Source of the DNA: Thermoplasmata archaeon
GTDB lineage: Archaea; Thermoplasmatota; Thermoplasmata; Lutacidiplasmatales; UBA184
Assembly (NCBI GenBank): GCA_021821785.1
Contig: JAKACD010000005.1
Coordinates: 1-64,000, forward strand
DNA length: 64,000 nt
Direction: 5' to 3'
Shown here: positions 9,479-19,227 of the stretch, piece by piece
Layout: each line of letters begins with the position of its first letter
Numbering within the stretch: position 1 is the first letter of the stretch
The notes under the pieces: model-generated
What the model was told of the DNA's origin: nothing
What the model saw: only the letters and a program-made list of their open reading frames with translations
Databases searched by the model: none
Position numbers and translations under genes: made by a program

Positions 9479-10745
9479 GCGCGCCCTCCGGCCGAAGGCT
9501 GGTTTCCCGGTACCGCAGGATCGTAAGCACGACCAGGGCGACCGCGATCGAGCCGAAGAAGAGGTAGAGCCCCGGGTTCCCGAAGTACGCGAAGAGCCCG
9601 GTGGAGGCGACGAGCCCGAGGACCATCCCCGCGCTGATGGAGAGAGAGTAGATCGCCATCGTCGTCGCGCGGCTGATCTCCACGGAGAGGTCGGCGAGCG
9701 CTGCGAGCGCGGCCGGGCCGTAGGCGAGGGCGGCCGGGACGCTCACTCCAAGGCCGACCAGGATCTCGACCCGCGCTCCGAAGGCGACCACGAGCGAGGC
9801 GAAGATCATCAGCGAGGTGAAGCCGATGGCCCCGACCGTCATGAGCCGGGTCCGGCCCCAGCGATCGGAGAGCCGACCGAAGTACGGCTGGGTGACCACG
9901 AGCAGTAGGCCCCCGACCGCGATCACGCCCGCGAGGAGCTCCGTCGGGACCCCCACGCCGCTCGCGGCGGAGCCGAGGAAGATGAGCGCGGTGCCGATGA
10001 GCATGTAGATGACGAGCCAGGGGAGCGTGACGAGGAGGACGCTGCGCCGGAAGACGTGCCCAAGGACGTCGCGGAAGACGTAGTTCGCCCCCGCCGCGTG
10101 GGGGGGGAGGCCACGGGCAAGGGAGCGGGCCGAGAAGAGGCCGATCGCAAGCACGACGGCCCCGACCGCGAAGACGAACCAGAGCTCGGAGTTGGGGACC
10201 AGCCCGAGGGCGGCAAAGCCGAAGGCGAAGCCTCCGACCCAGCCGAAGAGGTTCATCGCATCGAAGCGGCCCATCTCGAACCCGCGCTCGTTGGCGCCCG
10301 ACCAGTCTCCGATGAGCGCGAGGCTCGCGGCGAGGATCGCCCCGCTCGCCACCCCGAAGAGGAGATTGAGGGTGCCGAGGGCGAGCGGCCACCGGGTCGT
10401 GGCCTTCAGCGCGAAGATCACCGCGGACCCCCCGATGCCGGCGAACAGGACGGGGAATCGTCCGTAGCGGTCCGCAACGGCCCCCGAGAGCAGGACCGTT
10501 GCGAGCTCGCCCACGGGGGCCATGGCGCTGACGAGGCCGACGACCCCGACCTCCCCCTGGCCGATCCCGGCGGTCGAGCGGGTGATGTAGCTCGCGAAGA
10601 CCGCGGTCGTGATCCCGAAGGCGAACCGAACGAAGAACGTCGACGAGAAGACCGCGAGGAAGGCCCGACGTCGGGACGATGCGGCCGCCGGTTCGAGCGC
10701 GCCGGACACGATCGGTCCGTCAGGCCCCCACCGACGTGGGCTCAA
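9459..10745 (-). CDS. MFS transporter
   Basis: About 12 hydrophobic segments with GAVADRYGRFPVL and GRLSDRWGRTRLM loops. Confidence 0.9.
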   Translation of the reverse strand: MSPRRWGPDGPIVSGALEPAAASSRRRAFLAVFSSTFFVRFAFGITTAVFASYITRSTAGIGQGEVGVVGLVSAMAPVGELATVLLSGAVADRYGRFPVLFAGIGGSAVIFALKATTRWPLALGTLNLLFGVASGAILAASLALIGDWSGANERGFEMGRFDAMNLFGWVGGFAFGFAALGLVPNSELWFVFAVGAVVLAIGLFSARSLARGLPPHAAGANYVFRDVLGHVFRRSVLLVTLPWLVIYMLIGTALIFLGSAASGVGVPTELLAGVIAVGGLLLVVTQPYFGRLSDRWGRTRLMTVGAIGFTSLMIFASLVVAFGARVEILVGLGVSVPAALAYGPAALAALADLSVEISRATTMAIYSLSISAGMVLGLVASTGLFAYFGNPGLYLFFGSIAVALVVLTILRYRETSLRPEGALRTPVR

Positions 10746-11109
10746 TGAGCTCGATCCAGACGTCGTTCGGGTCCAGCAGGAACGCGATCCGGGACGACCC
10801 CCCCGAGAGGCGGTACGGTTCCTTCGCTACCCGGACGCCTTTCGCGCGAATGCGGGCGAGGAACCCATCCAGGTCCGGAACCTCGAAGGCGAGATGGTCG
10901 AGCTGCTCCCCCGCCTCGAACGACTCCTTCCCGTCCCAGTGCGTGAGCTCGATCCGGGCGCCCGAGGCCGGGTCGCGGACGAACGCGATCTCCGCGTGGT
11001 TCTCCGGGATCGCGCGGCGGCGCTCGAACTCGAGACCGAGGACGTCCGTGTAGAACGCGAGGCTCTCGTCCATCCGTCGGACCGTGATCGAGGTATGCAG
11101 GAACTTCAT
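10720..11109 (-). CDS. VOC/lactoylglutathione lyase-like protein
   Basis: MKFLHTSITVRRMDESLAFYTDVLGLEFERR...HLAFEVPDLDGFLARI. Confidence 0.9.
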   Translation of the reverse strand: MKFLHTSITVRRMDESLAFYTDVLGLEFERRRAIPENHAEIAFVRDPASGARIELTHWDGKESFEAGEQLDHLAFEVPDLDGFLARIRAKGVRVAKEPYRLSGGSSRIAFLLDPNDVWIELIEPTSVGA

Positions 11110-11168
11110 CCCTTCTCTCCTCCGCCTTCTCGGGAGCGGTTCCCGAGCCTACTAACGTTTCGCCCGGG

Positions 11169-12899
11169 CTAGGGGTGGCCGTAGACGACCTTGAGCGGGC
11201 CCGCAACGGCCGCGCCGCCGTCCTCGACGCGCACGAAACCGACCCGCTCGAACTGGAAGGTCTCCCGGGGCCGTGCGGCCCGGAGCGCGGACTCCCCGAT
11301 CCCGGCCGTGCGCTGGCCATCGATGCCGAGGAGGTCGACCGCCACCGCCTCCCGCTCGCCCACCCACTGGAGGCGGGGGAGCTTGCGGTTCTCCCGGCTC
11401 GTGAACGTGGCGCTCAGAGTCTTGCCCGGCCCCGGCCGCTCCGTCGGGAGCGAGATGTTCACGAGGTCCTTCAACCGAACCTCTTGTCCCGCGAACCGCT
11501 CCACGTCGCCCCGCGCGAGGTAGAACGTCGGACCGGCGAAGGCGGTGCGCACGCCCAGCTCCGCCCGGTCGGGGTGGTTCGGCAGCGCGACCGAGGCGAG
11601 GTCGAACGGGTAGCCCTCGACCGCGACGTGGACCGGGTCCGCGACGAACGAGCGGCGGGCCGTCGTCGCGTCGATCAGCTTGCGGTTCTCCGCATAGAGC
11701 GTCTCGGCCGGGACCTCGATGTCGGCGAGGGACAGTCCGAACGAGAGGGTGAACTCGCGCAGCGCGGCCATCGAGATCCCCCGCCGGTCGAGCGAGCGGA
11801 GCGACCAGGTCCGGGGGTCCGCCCATCCGTCGTACTGCCCGGACTTGACCTCGGCGTACGACTTGCTCTTCGAGACCTTCGCCTCGCGCACGCGCAGGAG
11901 CCCCCAGTGGAGGAACGGCGGCGCCCGGATCCCGAGAAGCTGCCAGATGTACTGCTGCATGCGGTCCTCCATCACGAGGTCCTTGCCCCGGAGGACGTGC
12001 GTGATCCCGAGCTCGATGTCGTCCACCGCCCAGGAGAATTCGAGGAGCGGCCAGACCCGGTAGGTGTGGCCGACGCGGGGATGATCCTGCTCGCTGATGC
12101 GGAAGAGGACCCGGTCGCGGAAGGCGGGGTCGGGGTCGGTGAGGCTCGTCCGCAGCCGAAGGACCGCTTCCCCCTCCGCGTACCCGCCGCTCAGCATCTT
12201 CTCCCACTCCGCCAGGGTCTCGGCGACGGTCTGGGCGCGCTCGGGGCACGCCCGTCCCGCGGCCCGGTTCTCCCGCAGGATCTCGGCCGGGCAGCGACAG
12301 ACGTAGGCGCCCCCCTTCTCGATCACTCGGACGGCCCAGGGGTAATGGCGCCCGATGCGGTCCGACTTGTAGTAGACCGCATCCGGGCGGATCCCCGCGA
12401 GCTCGAGGTCGCCGAGGATCAGGTCGAAGAACTCCGTCTCGACCCGCTTCGTCTCCGAGCCGATCGTGTCATCGAAGACAAGCAGAAGGCGGCCGTGGTA
12501 CCGCTCCCGGTAGTACTGGTTCACGAAGAGCATCCGGCCGTTCCCGATGTGGAGGGCGCCGCTGGGGAACGGGGCCATCCGCAGGACGACCTGGCCCGGC
12601 ACCGCGCCGAGGAGCTCGGGGAACCCCTCGGGCGCCGACCGGCTCCCCTTCGGACGCTCGGGCTCGGGTCCGCCGAGCGCCGCGAGGCGGTCGTCGAGCT
12701 CCGCGACGGGGAGGCTCCGGATCTCAGCCACGATCGAAGAGACGAGCGCGCGGAGCTCCGCGGCCTGGGGGCGGAGGGCTGGCTCGGTCGCGAGGAGTCG
12801 GGAGAGTACGGGGCCAGTCTGAGCCTCGCCGTCGTGCGCGACGGCGTTCTCCAGGGCCAGGCGACGCACCCGCCGCTCGGTCTCGGGGGGAAGCACCAC
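11169..12899 (-). CDS. gltX: glutamyl-tRNA synthetase, archaeal type
   Basis: MAPFPSGALHIGNGRMLFVNQYYRERYHGRLLLVFDDT; VSKSKSYAEVKSGQYDGWADPRTWSLRSLDRRGI. Confidence 0.93.
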   Translation of the reverse strand: MVLPPETERRVRRLALENAVAHDGEAQTGPVLSRLLATEPALRPQAAELRALVSSIVAEIRSLPVAELDDRLAALGGPEPERPKGSRSAPEGFPELLGAVPGQVVLRMAPFPSGALHIGNGRMLFVNQYYRERYHGRLLLVFDDTIGSETKRVETEFFDLILGDLELAGIRPDAVYYKSDRIGRHYPWAVRVIEKGGAYVCRCPAEILRENRAAGRACPERAQTVAETLAEWEKMLSGGYAEGEAVLRLRTSLTDPDPAFRDRVLFRISEQDHPRVGHTYRVWPLLEFSWAVDDIELGITHVLRGKDLVMEDRMQQYIWQLLGIRAPPFLHWGLLRVREAKVSKSKSYAEVKSGQYDGWADPRTWSLRSLDRRGISMAALREFTLSFGLSLADIEVPAETLYAENRKLIDATTARRSFVADPVHVAVEGYPFDLASVALPNHPDRAELGVRTAFAGPTFYLARGDVERFAGQEVRLKDLVNISLPTERPGPGKTLSATFTSRENRKLPRLQWVGEREAVAVDLLGIDGQRTAGIGESALRAARPRETFQFERVGFVRVEDGGAAVAGPLKVVYGHP

Positions 12900-12921
12900 G
12901 GGTCGGCGACCCCGGCTCGGA

Positions 12922-13761
12922 TTATAGCGGTTCGTGCCGGTGCGCCCGACGGCCCGGGGTGGGGGCCGGTGGGAGCAGGCGGGCCGTCGCCTCGTCGAGC
13001 GCCTCGGCCAGGGTGATCTCCCCGCGAAGGACGCGGTGGGCCGACGAACGGGAGATCGTCACCCGCCCGCCGCTTCCCTCTCGGCTTAACCGTTGCAGGT
13101 TCGACACCTCGCCCGGGGTGATCGTTATCTCGAGCGGCGCCCGAACCGAGTGGCCCGGGGTCTGCGCGATCGAGCGGGCCGCCAGCGCGTCCCGCGGCCG
13201 CCGGTGGCCCCGAGGGGTGGTCCCCTGCTCGTCGACGAGCTCGACCGAGCGCTGATGCTCAAGAAGCGCGTTCACGATCCGGTTGCGCGCGGAGGGGTCT
13301 CCGGCACCGACCCGGAAGAGGACGTGGCGGGAGGCAAAGCGGTGGCGCAGATGGCTCGCGAACGGCTCGGCCGCCTCCGGCGACTCGAGGATCCCCTCCC
13401 CAAGCACGCTCGCGCCGGCCAGGACGGAATAGCCCGGTCGAGGCCCGGGGTCGATCCCGACGATGATCCCCTCCTGGGAATTCCCTGACTCGAGCGCATG
13501 GCGCACGGCGGCCGCGAGCGCCCGGCGGTCGAACTCCTCTCCGACGACCAGGATGTTCGGGTGACTGATGAGGGCGGCCTCGGCGGGCGAGGTGAGCACG
13601 ACCGCGACCCGGTCCGGAATCCGTTCCCCCGGTAGCAGGCTCAGGGTCGGCCACCGTCGCTCCCTCAGGAAACCCGCGAGCTCATGGTAGAGCGCGGGGT
13701 CTCTAGTGACGAGTGCGACCGACCGGGTTCTCACCGTACACCTGACGGTGATATACGCCAT
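12922..13761 (-). CDS. uncharacterised archaeal protein with RNase H-like/RuvC-like signature
   Basis: ATG at 13761 inside ORF 12922..14157. IIVGIDPGPRPGYSVLAG followed by acidic and basic residues; VDEQGTTPRGHRRPRDALAA. Confidence 0.65.
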   Translation of the reverse strand: MAYITVRCTVRTRSVALVTRDPALYHELAGFLRERRWPTLSLLPGERIPDRVAVVLTSPAEAALISHPNILVVGEEFDRRALAAAVRHALESGNSQEGIIVGIDPGPRPGYSVLAGASVLGEGILESPEAAEPFASHLRHRFASRHVLFRVGAGDPSARNRIVNALLEHQRSVELVDEQGTTPRGHRRPRDALAARSIAQTPGHSVRAPLEITITPGEVSNLQRLSREGSGGRVTISRSSAHRVLRGEITLAEALDEATARLLPPAPTPGRRAHRHEPL

Positions 13762-13779
13762 TAACCTTGCCCCCCGGCG

Positions 13780-14163
13780 ATGCCGGTCTGCCTGCACTGC
13801 GGCGAGCTCGGCCCGGAGGGGGCGCTCTTCTGCCCCAAATGCGGCTACACCCTCCCCCAGGTCGAATCCACTCCCGCGGCTCCGGCGACCCCGCCGGCGG
13901 GGAGCTCCTCCTCCGCACCGCACCCTCCTCCGGGGGTCATCGCGCCGTCCCCCACGGTCTCGCGCTCCCCTTCGGTGCCCCCGCCGGGGGTCCCGTACTT
14001 CTACCCCGCCGGGGGTCCTCCGGTGGCGTACCTGGCCCCGCTCCCCGCCGGCGCGAGCGGCCCGATCCCCCCTCCCCCGGGGGGTAAGTACTGCACCCGG
14101 TGCCGAACTGTCATCTCCTTCGCCGCGGTCTATTGCCCGGTATGCCAGCAGCCCCAACCGTGA
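13780..14163 (+). CDS. proline-rich protein with N- and C-terminal zinc ribbons
   Basis: CLHCGELGPEGALFCPKCG at the N-terminus and CTRCRTVISFAAVYCPVC at the C-terminus. Confidence 0.75.
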   Translation: MPVCLHCGELGPEGALFCPKCGYTLPQVESTPAAPATPPAGSSSSAPHPPPGVIAPSPTVSRSPSVPPPGVPYFYPAGGPPVAYLAPLPAGASGPIPPPPGGKYCTRCRTVISFAAVYCPVCQQPQP

Positions 14164-14198
14164 GACGGAGCGGCCGGCGCGGCCGTCGAACGGGCGCG

Positions 14199-14612
14199 AT
14201 GGTTCGCATCGCCCAGGAGCGGGTCACCGATCTCTTTGGGCTGGCCCAGCGGGCGGCCCCGGGGGACCACCCCGAGCTCGCCGACCGGTACGTTCGGCTC
14301 GCCCGGCGGATCGGGATGCGCTACAACGTCCGGCTCCTGCCCGAGTTCCGCGAGCTCTACTGTCGGAGCTGCTCCACTTTCTGGGTCGAGGGCCGGACGG
14401 TTCGCACCCGACTCCGAGACGGCCATCGCGTGAGGACCTGTCTCAACTGCGGGCGGGTCCGCCGGACCCGGGTCGGCCGTTCGGTTCCGAAAGGACCCGG
14501 TGGGATCGAGGCGGACCTGCGTCCTCTCCTTCGGGATGAGGGCGCGCTCATCGACTTTCCTTCGGAGCCACCGAGGGAGGAACCTTCCGACGAGGAGACG
14601 GAAGAACCATAA
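14199..14612 (+). CDS. rnp4: ribonuclease P protein component 4 (Rpp21/Rpr2)
   Basis: MVRIAQERVTDLFGLAQ...YVRLARRIGMRYNVRLLPEFRELYCRSCSTFW...VRTCLNCGRVRR. Confidence 0.9.
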   Translation: MVRIAQERVTDLFGLAQRAAPGDHPELADRYVRLARRIGMRYNVRLLPEFRELYCRSCSTFWVEGRTVRTRLRDGHRVRTCLNCGRVRRTRVGRSVPKGPGGIEADLRPLLRDEGALIDFPSEPPREEPSDEETEEP

Positions 14613-14638
14613 GCACCGGTCTCCCCTCGACCCGGTGC

Positions 14639-14721
14639 GCCGGGGTGGCCGAGCGGCCAAAGGCGGCAGACTCAAGATCTGCTCTCGCAGGAGTTCCCAG
14701 GTTCGAATCCTGGCCCCGGCA
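14639..14721 (+). tRNA. tRNA-Leu(CAA), no intron
   Basis: GCCGGGG...GCAGA-CTCAAGA-TCTGC...CCCAGGTTCGAATCCTGG-CCCCGGC-A. Confidence 0.95.
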
Positions 14722-14883
14722 TGCAGGGTGTCCCGGCCGGTCCGGTTCTGGCAGAGTGCGCTGTCGCAACTTTCGTGATCGAGGGCCATGAATGGACTTC
14801 CCCCGGATTGGGCGGAAGGCAGTCTCCTCCTCGGCCCGGCGGCGATTACAAAGTGCTAAAATCAAACCACGGGATTGAGGGCC

Positions 14884-16008
14884 ATGACAGGGCAAGACTC
14901 GGCCGATACATCTTCGGTCGAATCGTGGGTCGTCTCGGCGGGGCGGGACCGACGTCCGGGTTCACCCCTGAACGTGCCGCCTTGGCCTGCGTCGAACTTC
15001 GTGCTGGGCGAGGGCCGCTCGTATGCCCGCGACGACGGCACCCCCGGTTGGGCGGCCCTGGAAACGATCGTCGGCGGCCTCGAAGGTGGCTCCGCGATCT
15101 CCTTCGCCTCCGGCATGGCAGGCATCGCGGCGATATTCAACCAGCTTCCTTCGGGCTCCGTGGTGGCCCTGCCGGACGACTGCTACCACGGCGTGGCGGA
15201 GCTCGCCCACGCCGGAGAGCGCCGAGGCCGATGGACCGTGCATCGCCTCGCCGTGATCGACACTCCGGCCTGGGTCAAGGTGTGCGGCGAGGCCGACCTG
15301 GTCTGGTTGGAGTCGCCTTCGAACCCGCTGCTCACCGTGGCTGACCTGGACGTCATCTGCGCCGCACCGCGGAAGCGCGGCGCGATCCTGGGGGTGGACA
15401 ACACTTTCGCTACGCCGCTCAACCAGCGTCCGCTGGCGCTCGGGGCCGATGTATCGGTCCAATCGGTTACGAAGTTCATCGGTGGACACTCGGACCTCCT
15501 TGGCGGGGTCATCACCGTGCGCGACGAGAACCTCTTCGCGGCGTTGCGACGCTCTCGGGAGCTTACGGGGGCCACCCCCGGCACGCTCGAGACATTCCTC
15601 GCCGTCCGCGGGGCGAGGACGCTCGCCGTGCGGCTGGAGCGGGCGCAGCGCAACGCGATGGCCCTGGCCGAGCGCCTCTCACGCCATCCCAAGGTCACTC
15701 TGACGCGCTATCCGGGACTGGCGAGCCACCCGACTCACGCCGCCGCGAAACGCCAACTCAAGGGCTTCGGCACGATCATCTCGTTCGACGTACGGGGCGC
15801 GGCGTCGGCCGCGGACGCGGTCTGCACCGGACTCCAGCTCATCCAGCACGCCACCAGCCTGGGCGCGGTCGAGTCCACCATCGAGCGCCGGGCCAGCGTT
15901 TCGGGGCAGGAGCACCTCCCGCCGACGCTCCTGCGGCTGAGCGTGGGAATCGAGAATGTCGAGGACCTTTGGACCGACCTGGACCGCGCGCTTCGCAATG
16001 TGCCGTAG
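14884..16008 (+). CDS. PLP-dependent trans-sulfuration enzyme (cystathionine gamma-synthase/lyase family)
   Basis: SFASGMAGI, VDNTFATPLNQRPLALGADVSVQSVTKFIGGHSDLLGG (PLP lysine motif). Confidence 0.92.
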   Translation: MTGQDSADTSSVESWVVSAGRDRRPGSPLNVPPWPASNFVLGEGRSYARDDGTPGWAALETIVGGLEGGSAISFASGMAGIAAIFNQLPSGSVVALPDDCYHGVAELAHAGERRGRWTVHRLAVIDTPAWVKVCGEADLVWLESPSNPLLTVADLDVICAAPRKRGAILGVDNTFATPLNQRPLALGADVSVQSVTKFIGGHSDLLGGVITVRDENLFAALRRSRELTGATPGTLETFLAVRGARTLAVRLERAQRNAMALAERLSRHPKVTLTRYPGLASHPTHAAAKRQLKGFGTIISFDVRGAASAADAVCTGLQLIQHATSLGAVESTIERRASVSGQEHLPPTLLRLSVGIENVEDLWTDLDRALRNVP

Positions 16009-16154
16009 GTCCAGGACGGGTTCTACGCGCGGATCTCGCTGCGCGAAAGATTCCCTCTACCCGGATCGCGGAAGGCCGTCGATCGAGGTCCCGCGGTTCG
16101 GGACGCCCGGACCTCCGCGTCCGAGTTCGGGGCGTGCGGCTTCGCGCCGCGTCC

Positions 16155-16940
16155 CTATCCGGTAAGGGAGTCAGTGACGACCTTCGCTTCCGCGCGGCGG
16201 AGTAGCTCGGCCACCGTGCTTCGGCTCACGCCGAGGGCGCGGCTCACATCGGAGAGCCGACCCTTCCGGGGAAACGCGTAGTATCCCAGGCTCTGCGCCG
16301 TCTCGAGGGCGCGGGACTGGCGCTCCGTCATTCCCTTCGAGGGACGGAACGCGCGCATCGGCACGACCTCGCCCCGTGCGGTCCCGCCCGTCGCGCCGAA
16401 CGACCGGAGGACCTGCTGCGCGACCGGTCCTTTCGGGAGGACCACCGTCCAGGGTGGCATGCCGGGGGCCGTGCCGGCGAGGAAGCGGCAGGAGGTGCAG
16501 AACGCACCCTCGGAGATCAACCGGGTGCACACCGGGTTCGCCTTCTCCACGGTCCGAGCGAAGAGCTTCGTCGGACCGGCCCGGACCATCGACAGCTGCC
16601 GCAGCTCGGGTCGGTGACGCAGGAAGCGCTCGACCGACGGCATCGCCTCCGGGCGGACCGAGATCTCCGAGACCTGGAGGAGCCGCCTTCCGTCCCGACC
16701 GATCGTACGGCAGCTTCGGAGGCGGATCCGCGCGTCCCATCGGCTCACGAGTTCTCGGGCCCAGTGAGGGTCCCCGGGGTTCGGGAGGCGGAACTCGAGG
16801 AGGGGCGGCTCCCCGCGATGCGCGACCGAAGGACCCGGGGACGGCCGGCCCTCCCGTCGGGACGGCCGCGCGGGCCGTGCACGGGCGACGGAGCCGCTCG
16901 ATCGGCGGCCGAGTTGGCGCCTCACGCCCGCCGGCGACAC
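16155..16940 (-). CDS. bacterio-opsin activator-type HTH_10 transcriptional regulator
   Basis: C-terminal MTERQSRALETAQSLGYYAFPRKGRLSDVSRALGVSRSTVAELLRRAEAK; internal CTRLISEGAFCTSC. Confidence 0.85.
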   Translation of the reverse strand: MSPAGVRRQLGRRSSGSVARARPARPSRREGRPSPGPSVAHRGEPPLLEFRLPNPGDPHWARELVSRWDARIRLRSCRTIGRDGRRLLQVSEISVRPEAMPSVERFLRHRPELRQLSMVRAGPTKLFARTVEKANPVCTRLISEGAFCTSCRFLAGTAPGMPPWTVVLPKGPVAQQVLRSFGATGGTARGEVVPMRAFRPSKGMTERQSRALETAQSLGYYAFPRKGRLSDVSRALGVSRSTVAELLRRAEAKVVTDSLTG

Positions 16941-17038
16941 GGCCCCCCGTCAAGAACCCACCGTCGAATCGTTCGAACGAAGCGTGACGTCTCCGCCGCC
17001 GGGCCGTACTCGCGGGGGGTGAACTGTCCCATGGGGCG

Positions 17039-17458
17039 TTACGGCGCGGGAGCGTCTTCGAGCGGGAACGTTCGCGTGAGCGCGGCGCTCGGAGACGACC
17101 GCTTCCGCTTCGAGCGTCGCGGCAGGACCCCCTTTTCCACCGGCGCGGCCAAGGTCTTCTTCGAAGCGCTCGCGACGGAGATGAACCGGGTCTTCCCCGA
17201 AGCCACGGCGGCGGTCACCACCTTCTCCGCCAGCACCGGGTCGCCCCCCAGGTCCTGGGCCCACTCCCGGGCACGCCGACGCACCCGCTCCTCCTGTCCT
17301 ACATCGAGGAGGGGAAGCGATCGACGCTGCTTCCGTTCGAGCAGCTCCCACTGGGCCCGCTCGCGGGCGGCGAGGGCACGGACGAGCGAGCGATCGATCC
17401 GAGCCAGGCGGCGGCGCAGCCGCCGGACGGTCGGGTCCGTGGGCTCTCCAGAACGCAT
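17039..17458 (-). CDS. chorismate mutase type II-like domain protein with basic C-terminal tail
   Basis: RRLRRRLARIDRSLVRALAARERAQWELLERKQRRSLPLLDVGQEERVRRRAREWAQDLGGDP. Confidence 0.65.
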   Translation of the reverse strand: MRSGEPTDPTVRRLRRRLARIDRSLVRALAARERAQWELLERKQRRSLPLLDVGQEERVRRRAREWAQDLGGDPVLAEKVVTAAVASGKTRFISVASASKKTLAAPVEKGVLPRRSKRKRSSPSAALTRTFPLEDAPAP

Positions 17459-17508
17459 CGGTTCGACAGCCTCCGAGAGAGCATAGGCAGAAGCCCGTAC
17501 AGGTACGG

Positions 17509-18774
17509 GTGTCTCCTTACGCCTCAGTCGGGCTCTTCAGGGCGATGGAGCTCGTACTGGCTTCGAACTTCGACGATGCGCTGATCCAGGGGACCGCCGC
17601 GTTGCCGGTCTCTACCTTCTTCGGGAACTTCCCGGTGGGTCTCACCGGGGGAGGACGGCCTCCCCACATCTTGCCCCAGATCGACGATGAGCGCTTCCGC
17701 GCCCACGTGCGGACGATCCACGCGCAGGGCCGGAAGTTCTTCGCGACCCTGAACTCGAACGACCTTGGCCTCAAGGAGTACACTCCGGGGTTCGAGCGCG
17801 CGTTCTTGGACGAGGTCGGCCGGCTCCTCGACCTCGGGGTCGACGGCTTCGTGGTCGCCGTGCCCCTCTTGATCGAGATGATCCACCGGGCCTATCCCGA
17901 GGTTCCGATCTCGGTCTCGACGTTCGCCCGGATCCGGACGGTCACCCAGGGCGAGTTTTTCCTCCGCCTTGGCGCGAGCATCCTCGTGATCGAGGAAGCG
18001 AACCGGGATTTCGCGCTCCTGCGGGGGCTCGTCCGCCGCGGCGCGTCGGTCGAGATCCTGGTGAACCAGACCTGCCTTCAGGGCTGCCCGTTCCGGGGCC
18101 ACCACCTCAACACGAGCTCGCTCGCCTCGCAGCCGGGGCAACCTTGCCCGGCCCTCGAGTATCCGATCGCCGAATGCGGATGGGAGATGGTCCAGGATCC
18201 GCGACGGCTGGTCGGCGCGATCTACGTCCGCCCCGAGGACCTCGAAGTGTACGAGGACATCGGGATCTCCCGGTTCAAGGTCTCCGGGCGCAACAAACCG
18301 ACCAGCTGGCTCGTGCGGGCCGCGAGCGCCTACGCGCACCGCACCTATTCGGGAGACCTCCTCGACATTCTGAGCTACGTTCAGGTGCGCGCGCCGCTCC
18401 ATTACCTGCGATCGATCACTCCTCCCGCGAGCGCGCCGGCGGAGGAGGTCGTCGAGCTCCGCGACGCGTACGGACGCCTCGGGGAGGTGTCGATCGACAA
18501 CCGGGCCTATCCCAAGGGATTCCTGCGTCGCATCGCCGCCACCGACTGCGAGCACACGTCGTGCGACGAGTGCGGGTACTGCGGCACGGTGGCGCAGAAG
18601 GTGCTTCGCATCGGAGGAAAGCCGCTCTCCGAGTACCGCCCCCCTACCCGCATCCCGCCGCTCGCGGTGCTCTCCCGGATCGAGAACGTACCTCCGAACG
18701 GGGTTCCGCGCGCTTCGGACGAGACCGGGACCACCGGGGTGGCGCGCGCCGCTCCCGTGCACTCCGCGCACTGA
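17509..18774 (+). CDS. U32 peptidase family protein
   Basis: MELVLASNFDDALIQG...VDGFVVAVPLLIEMIHRAYPEVPISVSTFARI...VEILVNQTCLQGCPFRGHH. Confidence 0.8.
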   Translation: MSPYASVGLFRAMELVLASNFDDALIQGTAALPVSTFFGNFPVGLTGGGRPPHILPQIDDERFRAHVRTIHAQGRKFFATLNSNDLGLKEYTPGFERAFLDEVGRLLDLGVDGFVVAVPLLIEMIHRAYPEVPISVSTFARIRTVTQGEFFLRLGASILVIEEANRDFALLRGLVRRGASVEILVNQTCLQGCPFRGHHLNTSSLASQPGQPCPALEYPIAECGWEMVQDPRRLVGAIYVRPEDLEVYEDIGISRFKVSGRNKPTSWLVRAASAYAHRTYSGDLLDILSYVQVRAPLHYLRSITPPASAPAEEVVELRDAYGRLGEVSIDNRAYPKGFLRRIAATDCEHTSCDECGYCGTVAQKVLRIGGKPLSEYRPPTRIPPLAVLSRIENVPPNGVPRASDETGTTGVARAAPVHSAH

Positions 18775-18846
18775 GCGCGTCGAACGGTCGCATCGGGCCC
18801 CGCCCCGAACTCACCCACAGAATTCGTGGGGGGATCCACAGCCGCC

Positions 18847-18866
18847 CGCCGTTCGCCGGAACGGCG
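18847..18866. terminator. possible hairpin terminator
   Basis: CGCCGTTC-GCCG-GAACGGCG, perfect 8-bp stem, between convergent genes. Confidence 0.4.
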
Positions 18867-18926
18867 CGGTTGAGCCATGCAAGCAATCCCCCCGGTGTCT
18901 CGCCGGAAGAAGGGCCGAACGGCGCC

Positions 18927-18977
18927 TTACTTCTTCTTCCCCTTCTTCCCCTTCTTTCCCTTCTTGGCCTTGGGCAT
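18927..18977 (-). CDS. lysine-rich 16-aa micro-ORF MPKAKKGKKGKKGKKK
   Basis: ATG preceded by GGAGGTACCCGAACA; AT-richer promoter-like sequence just upstream; TAA stop. Confidence 0.5.
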   Translation of the reverse strand: MPKAKKGKKGKKGKKK

Positions 18978-19227
18978 TGTTCGGGTACCTCCGGCCGGCG
19001 ACCGGATTCAATACGACATAGACGTTCGGCTATTTCAAATGCGAGTTTTTTCCTCGGGGCGACCACCCCGAATGGCCCTCACAACGCAGAACCCTGCAAA
19101 ACACCCTCCGACCGCGACCGCCCCAACCCACTGAGCTGTGCTCGACCCCAGGTAAGTCTGAGCTCGCGGATCCGCGGGCCGAAGGCTCTTTTCCCTGGGG
19201 CGACGTGCGGCTCTCTCGAGACGGGAG

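Noticed and set aside
11175-13016. 613-aa plus-strand ORF opposite gltX
   Set aside because: Mirror ORF produced by high GC; low-complexity R/A/P/E/G composition. The antisense strand encodes a clear glutamyl-tRNA synthetase.
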